DNA of 17,744 nt from Desulfobacteraceae bacterium (GTDB taxonomy: Bacteria > Desulfobacterota > Desulfobacteria > Desulfobacterales > Desulfobacteraceae). The stretch's first letter is position 1, and each line of letters opens with the position of its first letter. The notes below the pieces were generated by a model that saw only the letters and a program-made list of their open reading frames with translations, had not been told where the DNA came from and did no database searches. The stretch covers positions 1 to 17,744 of the forward strand of contig PIVQ01000077.1 in the NCBI GenBank assembly GCA_003354055.1, in the 5' to 3' direction. This document shows positions 9,244-15,446 of this stretch, piece by piece. Position numbers and translations under genes: made by a program.

Positions 9244-9250
9244 GGGGGGG
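9244..9250 (+). promoter_or_regulatory. G7 ribosome binding site of the REC-histidine kinase gene
   Basis: A run of seven G follows AAA at 9241-9243 and ends five bases before the ATG at 9256. It decides the start: the in-frame ATG at 9226 has no comparable site, and the 9256 start aligns exactly with that of the upstream paralogue. Homopolymeric G could slip during replication, changing spacing by one base or more. Confidence 0.65.
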
Positions 9251-9255
9251 TAAAT

Positions 9256-10404
9256 ATGGGTGAAGAGATCAGACATACGGTGCTGGTTGTTGATGATACT
9301 GAAAGCAACATAGACATACTGGTTAATATCATCAGCAGTTCATGGAATGTGGCAGTGGCCATGGATGGTGAATCCGCTCTTGAAACCGTGGCGGAGAATC
9401 CTCCGGATCTGATCCTGCTTGATATCATGATGCCCGGTATGGACGGTTATGAAATTTGCAGACGATTAAAACAGAACAAGGGGTCAAGGAATATACCAAT
9501 CATCTTTGTAACGGCAATGAGTGAAATCGAAGATGAGAAAATCGGTTTGGATCTCGGAGCGGTGGACTATATCACAAAACCGGTCAGCCCTCCCATTGTG
9601 CTGGCCAGGGTAAAAAACCACCTAAGACTCTATGACAGAGAACGGCAACTGGAAAAGTTGGTTGAAAAAAGAACCCATGCATTAAATCAGGCAAAGACGA
9701 AAGCAGAGCTTGCAAATAAATCAAAAAGCAATTTTCTATCAAATATGAGCCATGAGCTAAGGACACCGTTGAATGCCATCCTCGGCCTGGGTGAATTGCT
9801 CCTTGACAGTGATCTTGATGAGGATCAGGAAGATTTCCTAAAAGATCAGCTTGAGGCCTCAAACCTTTTACTGGAACTCATTGAGGAGTTGCTGGTGCTT
9901 GCAAGCCTTGAAACCGACCGGGTAAAAGCAGAACACACAAGGATTAATATCCATGAAACTTTGTCCCCTGTGATTACATTATTTTCCAGCCAATCGGAAA
10001 TAAAAAATATCAAATTTTCAGTTTTCGTGGATGAGAATGTCCCATTGACTGTTAAAAGCGACCCCAAGCTGATTCGTCATGTATTGATGAATATTATTAA
10101 TAATGCCCTGCGGTATACGCAGCAGGGGGAGATCAATTTATTTGTAAGGATGAGCCCCGGCACAAAAACAGGTGACTTCCTTCAGTTCAGCGTCAAAGAC
10201 ACCGGCATGGGTATACCAAAAGAAAAATTGAATACTATTTTTCAAAGTTTTGAAATTGGTGAGAACATAATGACCAAACAATATGGGGGTGCCGGTCTGG
10301 GGCTTACCGTATCAAAAAAGATCATTGATCTTCTTCAAGGGGATATTTGGATTGACAGTCAGGAAGGACAGGGAACTGAAGTCGGTTTTACAATAAAAAT
10401 TTGA
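9256..10404 (+). CDS. Response regulator-histidine kinase fusion (REC-HisKA-HATPase)
   Basis: This soluble 382-residue protein starts with a receiver (about 6-122; D13/D14, phospho-acceptor D56, K108) followed by a short coiled coil, a HisKA helix pair with H166 in [10 protein letters not shown], and a HATPase domain (about 265-382) with I-N-N-A near 283, D-T-G-M-G-I (315-320) and G-G-A-G-L-G-L (344-350). The receiver precedes the kinase, the reverse of a hybrid kinase, so phosphorylation at D56 probably switches the protein's own kinase or phosphatase activity. The receiver is a close paralogue of that in the HD-GYP protein (45 of the first 60 residues identical). No membrane segment or second receiver is present, so the target of H166 is not known; candidates are the HD-GYP receiver or its own REC. 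The gene lies 51 bases after the HD-GYP gene. Confidence 0.92.
   Translation: MGEEIRHTVLVVDDTESNIDILVNIISSSWNVAVAMDGESALETVAENPPDLILLDIMMPGMDGYEICRRLKQNKGSRNIPIIFVTAMSEIEDEKIGLDLGAVDYITKPVSPPIVLARVKNHLRLYDRERQLEKLVEKRTHALNQAKTKAELANKSKSNFLSNMSHELRTPLNAILGLGELLLDSDLDEDQEDFLKDQLEASNLLLELIEELLVLASLETDRVKAEHTRINIHETLSPVITLFSSQSEIKNIKFSVFVDENVPLTVKSDPKLIRHVLMNIINNALRYTQQGEINLFVRMSPGTKTGDFLQFSVKDTGMGIPKEKLNTIFQSFEIGENIMTKQYGGAGLGLTVSKKIIDLLQGDIWIDSQEGQGTEVGFTIKI
9298..9440 (+). repeat. Receiver-domain coding segment duplicated from 8143-8285 (copy 2)
   Basis: Partner of the copy at 8143-8285. Exact blocks are 9298-9320, 9350-9368 and 9397-9440. Beyond about codon 62 the two receivers diverge more: 36 of residues 61-120 are identical against 45 of residues 1-60, by my hand count. 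Confidence 0.85.
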
Positions 10405-10521
10405 GACTTGGTTAAAGGATTCTGTCATTGCATCTGCCTGAATTTCCTTGAAATTTTAGAGGGGTTAATGTAATGTTCCCTACATTCCCGACAAAAAAAT
10501 ATTTGAAAATGATAATTTTAA

Positions 10522-10526
10522 AAGGA
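10522..10526 (+). promoter_or_regulatory. Ribosome binding site deciding the chemoreceptor start
   Basis: AAGGA lies six bases before the ATG at 10533. The longer in-frame ATG at 10473 would put an uncharacteristic 20-residue extension before the membrane helix and has no such site close upstream. Confidence 0.6.
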
Positions 10527-10532
10527 CGAATT

Positions 10533-12086
10533 ATGCTCAAAAAGAAAACCAGTCTCTGGATCATTGCCCTTGTTATTGCCGTATTAGCCGGGCTTAGTGC
10601 CCCTGCCATCATATCTTTTGCCGGTCAGTCTGCGGCCAAGGGTTTTGGGGCATTTTTTCTTCTATCATTTGTCTGTATCATTGGTTCCTCACTTGCGGTA
10701 TTAAACATCACATCTCAGGGGGTCTCAGCTCTGGATAATCATATTTCCCTTGTCAGCAGCGGTCAGACTGCCATGGGGTCGCCTTCAGGTCTTGAAGGTG
10801 ATCCCGGTATAGGAGTGCTGTCCAGGCGCCTGGGGGACTATTTTAAAAAGCTGGATGATAAAATGAAAAACGTCAAAGGCCATGCCAGCACCATCCAGTG
10901 CGCATCAGGCAATATGCTCTCCCTGTCCGAGCAGGTATTGGAAAAATGTCATACCACCCAGGGGAATGTAGCAGCCCTGAGCCAGGAAGGCAGCCAAGTC
11001 AGCGATAATATGATCTCTGTGTCTGCTGCGGTTGAACAGGCCTCTGATAATATCGACCTTGTGGCAGCAGCCTCGGAAGAGATGCATTCCACCATCACTG
11101 AAATTGCTAAGAATATGGAATCGGCCAGAGCCGTTACAGGTCAGGCCGTGGAAATTTCCGGCACGGTCACGACCTCAATGGATAAACTGGGTGAGGCTGC
11201 CAGCCAGATTTCCCAGATTACAGAGACGATCTCCGAGATCTCCGAGCAGACCAACCTGCTGGCGTTAAATGCCACCATTGAGTCGGCAAGAGCCGGTGAA
11301 GCCGGAAAAGGATTTGCCGTGGTTGCAGGAGAGATCAAAAGCCTGGCGGAGCAGACTTCAAACGCCACCCTGAAAATCCGGAAAATGATCAACGGCGTCT
11401 CCTCTCTAACCTTGGATTCAGGAAAACATATTACCCAGATTACCGGCATTATTGAGACCATGAGCGAGACGGTCAATACCATCGCCGCGGCATTGGAGCA
11501 GCAGTCTGCTGCGACCCGGGAAATCTCTGAGAATGCCCATCAGGCAGCCACCGGCATGGGTGAAATCAGCAGCAATGTCACGAGTACGGCTGCCGGGGCA
11601 AAAGAGATGGCAGGCAGCATCCAGGGCATCAGTCAGGACTCAGGGGATATCGGCATGCGGATTTTTGAGTCTAAAATCAATACGGATGAGGTCAAAAACA
11701 TCTCGGATATCCTGGATGCCTCAGCTAATGAACTGCAAAGCGATGACCCCGTATTTGATATTGGCAATGTAAAACTGGCCCATATGGGATGGCGGACCAA
11801 TCTTGAAGCGGTGATGGCCGACCATAAGCAAATGACCCCCGAAGATGTCGTCTCTCATAAAGATTGTGCCTTTGGTAAATGGTATTTCAGCGAAGGGAAA
11901 AAATTCAAAGACAATCCCCTGTATGCGGAAATCGGAATTCACCATGAAGCCGTCCATGCCCAGGCAAAAACAGTAATCCATAATCACAATGCCGGTAACG
12001 CCGGTGGGGCTGAACAGGAAATGGCAAAATTCCTGGCAGCAAAGGACAATATGTTTCAGAATCTGGACAAGTTGTATCTGGCATAA
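10533..12086 (+). CDS. Methyl-accepting chemotaxis protein with C-terminal CZB zinc-binding domain and no periplasmic sensor domain
   Basis: This 517-residue protein has two N-terminal hydrophobic helices (about 8-28 and 37-58) joined by only a few residues, leaving no room for a periplasmic ligand-binding domain. The cytoplasmic signalling coiled coil spans about 110-375, with the conserved MCP hairpin tip at about 235-275 ([10 protein letters not shown], then G-K-G-F-A-V-V-A). A chemoreceptor zinc-binding (CZB) domain occupies about 408-513, with the expected ligand set: H417, C445 in H-K-D-C-x-x-G-K-W, H470 or H471, and H475. CZB domains are known as cytoplasmic zinc or oxidant sensors. 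No CheR-docking pentapeptide is seen at the C terminus. The preceding 128-base gap has a weak promoter-like pair (TTGAAA at 10448, TAATGT at 10471). No CheA, CheW or CheY gene lies in the window, so it must join an array encoded elsewhere. Confidence 0.92.
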   Translation: MLKKKTSLWIIALVIAVLAGLSAPAIISFAGQSAAKGFGAFFLLSFVCIIGSSLAVLNITSQGVSALDNHISLVSSGQTAMGSPSGLEGDPGIGVLSRRLGDYFKKLDDKMKNVKGHASTIQCASGNMLSLSEQVLEKCHTTQGNVAALSQEGSQVSDNMISVSAAVEQASDNIDLVAAASEEMHSTITEIAKNMESARAVTGQAVEISGTVTTSMDKLGEAASQISQITETISEISEQTNLLALNATIESARAGEAGKGFAVVAGEIKSLAEQTSNATLKIRKMINGVSSLTLDSGKHITQITGIIETMSETVNTIAAALEQQSAATREISENAHQAATGMGEISSNVTSTAAGAKEMAGSIQGISQDSGDIGMRIFESKINTDEVKNISDILDASANELQSDDPVFDIGNVKLAHMGWRTNLEAVMADHKQMTPEDVVSHKDCAFGKWYFSEGKKFKDNPLYAEIGIHHEAVHAQAKTVIHNHNAGNAGGAEQEMAKFLAAKDNMFQNLDKLYLA

Positions 12087-12102
12087 ATCCTAAGGAATTT
12101 TA

Positions 12103-12783
12103 ATGAAGTTTTTGTTGATTCTATTGTTGCAGCTTGTTGTTCTTTCAGGCTGCAACTCCACACCACATGATTTTTCATCCATGTATGATAACACCGAGAT
12201 CGCGGATAAGAAAACCTTTGAACTCTTGGAATACGGATATGCCAGGGATGGCATCACAGCCTATTTTGCAGGCAAAAAAATCCCTAACAGCCATGGACCC
12301 AGCTTTTCCATTATCAACGCCTATTATTCAAAAGACAGGCATCATATCTACTATTGTGACATCTATCGGGACGGCACTTTTTATTACACAAAAAAAGGGC
12401 TTGATGTTAAACTTTTAGACGGCGTAGATCCGAATAGTTTCAAAATCATCAATGATCAATACTTCATGGACAAAACCCATGTGTATCGTATGCGCAGACG
12501 AATTGAGGGTGCAGATCCACAGACCTTTACATTGAGCAAAGATGGATACGCTTATGATAAACGCGCCGTATTTTACAGGGGGTATGAACTCTGGTCCAGT
12601 GATGGCCCAAGTTTTAAATATCTGGGAAAAGGATATGCCAGAGACAAAACCTATGTGTACCATAAAAGTTTAAAAGTTGATGGTGCGGATGCCGCCTCTT
12701 TTAGACTAACCAATGTGCCAGAGTTTGATGCTCGGGACAATAATCGCAAATACAAAAGTGGAAATACTTTTACTAAGCAATGA
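12103..12783 (+). CDS. DKNYY-repeat lipoprotein
   Basis: This 226-residue predicted lipoprotein has a hydrophobic leader ending in the lipobox L-S-G-C (C17). The mature part is built of about five imperfect repeats, each with a core of the type Y-A-x-D-K-x-x-V-Y-Y followed by a short loop ending in D-G-x-S-F; the S/T-F ends fall near residues 68, 113, 142, 171 and 200. This matches the DKNYY family, widespread surface or periplasmic proteins of unknown function. The ATG at 12103 follows AAGGAA by a normal spacing and lies 16 bases after the chemoreceptor stop, so the two genes are probably co-transcribed. The next residue after the lipid-bearing Cys is Asn rather than Asp, consistent with an outer-membrane destination if Lol rules like those of E. 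coli apply. A role as a scaffold or ligand-handling partner of the sensors is only speculation. Confidence 0.85.
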   Translation: MKFLLILLLQLVVLSGCNSTPHDFSSMYDNTEIADKKTFELLEYGYARDGITAYFAGKKIPNSHGPSFSIINAYYSKDRHHIYYCDIYRDGTFYYTKKGLDVKLLDGVDPNSFKIINDQYFMDKTHVYRMRRRIEGADPQTFTLSKDGYAYDKRAVFYRGYELWSSDGPSFKYLGKGYARDKTYVYHKSLKVDGADAASFRLTNVPEFDARDNNRKYKSGNTFTKQ

Positions 12784-12786
12784 CCC

Positions 12787-12828
12787 AGAAGCCCCCAAGC
12801 CCTGCTGCTGCAGAATTTGGGGGCTTCT
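12787..12828. terminator. Strong hairpin between convergent genes, probable bidirectional terminator
   Basis: AGAAGCCCCCAA at 12787-12798 is perfectly complementary to TTGGGGGCTTCT at 12817-12828, a 12-bp GC-rich stem with an 18-base loop. It starts four bases after the lipoprotein stop and lies 24 bases before the stop of the convergent dehydrogenase gene. Neither strand has a clean U tract after the stem, so it may act as a transcript-stabilising or Rho-assisted element rather than a textbook intrinsic terminator. Confidence 0.7.
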
Positions 12829-12852
12829 ATCTCATTGAGATTTGAATCATTT

Positions 12853-13626
12853 TCAATTTGTTGTCAGACCTCCATCAACCGGAAAAATCCCACCTGTTAT
12901 CCATTTTGCTTGATCTGATGCCAGGAAAACCGCCATCTGGGCGACATCTTCGGCGTCTCCAATTTTCTGTAAGGGATAGATGGAACGAACCATGGATCGA
13001 AAACGATTCCGGGCCGCTTTGTCCAATTGTTTGAAATTATTTTCAACCTGTGGGGTAGTTACCGTTCCCGGAGCGATGGCATTAACCCGGATGCCCTTGG
13101 GGCCGAGTTCAAAGGCCAACGCCTTGGTAAAGGATTCAATGGCGCCCTTTGTCATTGAATATGCGGTTGAGGGTCTGTCCTGGAGCATTCGCCGTGCAAA
13201 ATAAGATGAGATATTTATCACATTTCCCTTGGCAGGAAAAAGATGATCCAGAAACGCCCGGGTCAGCAGATACGGTGCCCTGACGTTCAAACGGTAATGG
13301 TAATCCAGATCGGATTCATCTGTGTCTACAAAGGGAATAAACCTGGCAATACCGGCATTATTAACGATGATGTCAATCCTCCCCTCTCGTGTTCCGACTT
13401 GTTGAACGATGTCGGCAATTGCGTCTTTTTTGCTGATATCCGCTGCTATGGATACGATATCAATCTGATGTTTTTTGAGATCATTTTCTTTTTGGGCAAG
13501 CTTTTGCTGATCTCTTCCGATGATCACCAGATTGGCCCCCTGCCGGGCAAAGGCTGCGGCGATTGCAAAACCGATTCCATCACTGCCACCTGTGATAAGT
13601 GCGGTTTTTCCGGTTAATGATTTCAT
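12853..13626 (-). CDS. Short-chain dehydrogenase/reductase (SDR), classical type
   Basis: This 257-residue protein is a classical SDR. It shows the nucleotide-binding motif T-G-G-S-D-G-I-G (12-19), N-N-A-G (89-92), N114, and the catalytic S-S near 140-141 with Y156-x-x-x-K160. The C-terminal I-T-G-G-x-x-x-V-D-G-G is typical of the FabG-like branch. It would be a cytoplasmic NAD(P)(H)-dependent oxidoreductase; R38 in I-G-R-D after the second strand suggests an NADP(H) preference, but this is weak evidence. The substrate cannot be read from sequence. It is the last gene of a minus-strand group after a Crp/Fnr-type regulator and a GNAT protein. AGGAGA lies six bases before the ATG, and the leader can fold over that site. 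A true fatty-acid-synthesis FabG role is unlikely because no other fab gene is nearby. Confidence 0.9.
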   Translation of the reverse strand: MKSLTGKTALITGGSDGIGFAIAAAFARQGANLVIIGRDQQKLAQKENDLKKHQIDIVSIAADISKKDAIADIVQQVGTREGRIDIIVNNAGIARFIPFVDTDESDLDYHYRLNVRAPYLLTRAFLDHLFPAKGNVINISSYFARRMLQDRPSTAYSMTKGAIESFTKALAFELGPKGIRVNAIAPGTVTTPQVENNFKQLDKAARNRFRSMVRSIYPLQKIGDAEDVAQMAVFLASDQAKWITGGIFPVDGGLTTN

Positions 13627-13629
13627 GAG

Positions 13630-13671
13630 TATTCTCCTGTTTTAAAATTAAACGTCACACTCCGGAGAATA
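13630..13671 (-). promoter_or_regulatory. Potential hairpin sequestering the SDR ribosome binding site
   Basis: On the minus-strand transcript TATTCTCC (complement of 13664-13671) can pair perfectly with GGAGAATA (complement of 13630-13637) across a 26-base loop. The 3' arm contains most of the Shine-Dalgarno sequence of the dehydrogenase gene. Eight base pairs is modest stability, so regulation is only a possibility. Confidence 0.45.
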
Positions 13672-13678
13672 AAAGGAA

Positions 13679-13734
13679 AAAACCAAACTTTCATTAACAT
13701 AGGTTAAAAATTATCTGATTTTTAGTTTGGTTTT
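13679..13734 (-). terminator. AT-rich inverted repeat with U tract after the Crp/Fnr-type gene (possible attenuator)
   Basis: AAAACCAAACT at 13679-13689 and AGTTTGGTTTT at 13724-13734 are perfect 11-bp inverted copies with a 34-base loop. Read on the minus strand the stem covers the last codons of the regulator gene and the leader of the dehydrogenase gene, and its 3' arm is followed by further U residues. It could be a weak terminator or attenuator, or an operator site. Confidence 0.4.
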
Positions 13735-14289
13735 AATTCTGGAAAGAGACACATTGGTCATTCCGAGATAGGACGCCAGATGATAATCCGGTATCCGTTC
13801 GGTCAGTTCGGGTTTCTGGGCACTAAAACGACGATAGCGTTCGGTAGCCGAATGCATGAGGAATTCATATTCTCTGATGAACTTGTCTTCCGCAAAAGCC
13901 TCAGCATAGGGCAATGCAAATGTTTCCCAGCAATTATGGCTGTTCAACCAGGTATAAAAGGAATCAAACGGACACACAGACAGCTTGATGTCTTCCAGAG
14001 CAGCGATGCTGAAAAGACTGTCATTCTCACGGGCTGCCGGGGCAACAGGCCAAACTAATCGACCTTCACAGAAAAAGTCCTTATTAAACTCCCTGCCATC
14101 ACGATCCGTATAATACAGCCGGATAACTCCCTGATGAATATAATACACATTACACCAAAGGTCACCGGCTCGGACCAGGATATGTTTTCGTGGAAACTGA
14201 CGTTTGATAAACAACTTGGCAAGTTCCATATATGCGTTGTTAGAAATCAAATCATCTGAATTGATGCTCTGTTTGAGTTCGTCAATCAT
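13711..14289 (-). CDS. Crp/Fnr-type transcription regulator (cyclic-nucleotide-binding-like fold)
   Basis: This 192-residue protein has a cNMP-binding-like beta-barrel at about 20-115 (F-P-R-K-H-I-L-V-R-A-G-D, then Y-Y-I-H-Q-G-V-I-R-L-Y-Y), a long dimer helix at about 117-147, and a short C-terminal helix-turn-helix at about 167-190 (Y-H-L-A-S-Y-L-G-M, then S-L-S-R-I-K). This layout fits the short Crp/Fnr-like regulators with a reduced DNA-binding region. The phosphate-binding cassette needed for cAMP is not recognisable, and there is no FNR-type cysteine cluster, so the effector is unknown. ATG 14289 is preferred, with AAGGG upstream on the minus strand; a GTG at 14301 is an alternative start. 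It lies between a GNAT gene (19 bases upstream) and an SDR gene (84 bases downstream) in the same direction and may control this small operon. Confidence 0.85.
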   Translation of the reverse strand: MIDELKQSINSDDLISNNAYMELAKLFIKRQFPRKHILVRAGDLWCNVYYIHQGVIRLYYTDRDGREFNKDFFCEGRLVWPVAPAARENDSLFSIAALEDIKLSVCPFDSFYTWLNSHNCWETFALPYAEAFAEDKFIREYEFLMHSATERYRRFSAQKPELTERIPDYHLASYLGMTNVSLSRIKTKLKIR

Positions 14290-14308
14290 AGATACTGTCA
14301 CCCTTATC

Positions 14309-14728
14309 TTATTTTAAACGTTTTTTCATGAAATATTTTGCATGGTCGTCGCAGAAACCGTCCAGGGTCCCGAAAACCCTGTATCCCAAGCGTTCATAAA
14401 ATCCCGGGTTTTGAAAACTATAGGTATACAGGTAAACGCCGGTGCATTCTTTCTCAACGGCAATCTGCTCCGCAGATATCAGCAGTTTTTTTCCAAGCCC
14501 ACGGCCTCTGTATGTGTCGCCCACCCAAAGACCTGCAATGTACAGCCATCTGCCTCCGACCTGACCGTGGAGACCTGCAATAATGGTGTCTGAATCATCA
14601 ATGTATTTTATCATAAAATCTTCATAGGCATAGCCGTCAATCTTAGAACAATTAAACGCCATCAACTGCTGCTCTAAAAATTCAAGTTCTTCAATACTGG
14701 GATTGGGTTCGAAGACAATGTTCATCAT
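14309..14728 (-). CDS. GNAT family N-acetyltransferase
   Basis: This 139-residue protein is a compact GNAT-fold acyltransferase. A strand with L-Y-I-A-G-L-W-V (about 82-89) leads to the acetyl-CoA pyrophosphate loop R-G-R-G-L-G-K (94-100), and the C-terminal half has the typical N-P-G-F-Y-E-R-L-G-Y segment (about 127-136 before the end strands). Length is normal for a single-domain member. The family transfers acetyl from acetyl-CoA to amines on small molecules or proteins; the acceptor cannot be predicted. Two consecutive ATGs (14728 and 14725) follow GAGGTG at 14731-14736; the second has the better spacing, so the real protein may be one residue shorter. It is the first gene of the minus-strand group GNAT, Crp/Fnr-type regulator, SDR, and is divergent from the secreted-protein gene at 14794. 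Confidence 0.85.
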   Translation of the reverse strand: MMNIVFEPNPSIEELEFLEQQLMAFNCSKIDGYAYEDFMIKYIDDSDTIIAGLHGQVGGRWLYIAGLWVGDTYRGRGLGKKLLISAEQIAVEKECTGVYLYTYSFQNPGFYERLGYRVFGTLDGFCDDHAKYFMKKRLK

Positions 14729-14793
14729 TACACCTCATCACTTTAGTTTTCAGGTCTTGCTATGTTATGACTTTTTTACTATAGCCGGCAACT

Positions 14794-15435
14794 ATGAAAC
14801 GGATACTTACAATCGGTTTGATCATAGGACTGATTTTTCTTTCAGGGCCTGGACCTGCACATTGCCAGGAAGACTATTTCATCGAAGATGAATGGGTACT
14901 TTTATACAAGGTCGTCAACTGGTGGTATACCTGTCTTGAACCGGATGCCCAATGGTTGTGCGGACAATCCGTCCGGTTTGAATCCCATGGAGAGATTCGG
15001 GTCTCAGGCGAGGGCCGCAAAATGGATCTTATACTACCCAAAGAATGTGCAGGCCAACTCTCCCTGTTCAGAAAAACCAAGGTGAAAAATTATTTTAAGC
15101 TGGCCTGGCAGCATCCGGACTATTTTCCGGTGAGCCGCGGGATTACCCTGCCCTCCGGATTATATTCCCTTGACCGGTTTTCTGTCACCGGTATTCCCAA
15201 GGAGGACCGAAGGGCAATTCGCTCGTTAATTCCCCTTCTGGGCATACAAATACAGGGAAGGATCAGGGGGCTTACGAACAACCGGATTGCCCTTTATCCG
15301 GTTGATTCCACAACAAAAAATCAGATCCGATCCTGCCCGGAACCTGAGGACGGCACGCCTTTTCCCATATCCCTCGCCATTATCCACACCCCGTCCGGAG
15401 AAACCCTGGCCCGGTATGAAATGGCCTGGGATTAA
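14794..15435 (+). CDS. Secreted protein of unknown function
   Basis: I do not recognise this family. The 213-residue product has a clear signal peptide: K-R at residues 2-3, a hydrophobic core at about 4-17, and probable cleavage near A-H-C at 22-24. The residue pattern before C24 does not fit a lipobox well. The mature part is rich in aromatic residues near its start (D-E-W-V-L-L-Y, then N-W-W-Y) and holds four cysteines (C47, C56, C85, C181), which could form two disulfides in the periplasm. No repeats, catalytic motifs or further membrane helices are visible. The start has only a weak ribosome site, but the signal peptide supports it. The gene is divergent from the GNAT gene (65-base gap) and converges with the dipeptidase gene, leaving only 11 bases between stops and no terminator hairpin. 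No role can be inferred. Confidence 0.75.
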   Translation: MKRILTIGLIIGLIFLSGPGPAHCQEDYFIEDEWVLLYKVVNWWYTCLEPDAQWLCGQSVRFESHGEIRVSGEGRKMDLILPKECAGQLSLFRKTKVKNYFKLAWQHPDYFPVSRGITLPSGLYSLDRFSVTGIPKEDRRAIRSLIPLLGIQIQGRIRGLTNNRIALYPVDSTTKNQIRSCPEPEDGTPFPISLAIIHTPSGETLARYEMAWD

Positions 15436-15446
15436 AGCGAATCTTC

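Noticed and set aside
9244..9250. G7 tract as a phase-variation switch
   Set aside because: The tract lies outside the coding sequence and is short; a one-base change would only shift ribosome spacing, so an on/off role is not supported.
10472..10486. Small inverted repeat AATGT/ACATT before the chemoreceptor gene
   Set aside because: Five-base arms are too short to call an operator or hairpin with any confidence.
12853..13626. Dehydrogenase gene as fatty-acid-synthesis fabG
   Set aside because: The classical SDR motifs do not separate FabG from many other reductases, and no other fatty-acid synthesis gene is present.
14757..14782. TTGCTA and TACTAT as a promoter for the secreted-protein gene
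   Set aside because: The spacer is only 14 bases, too short for a normal sigma-70 promoter.
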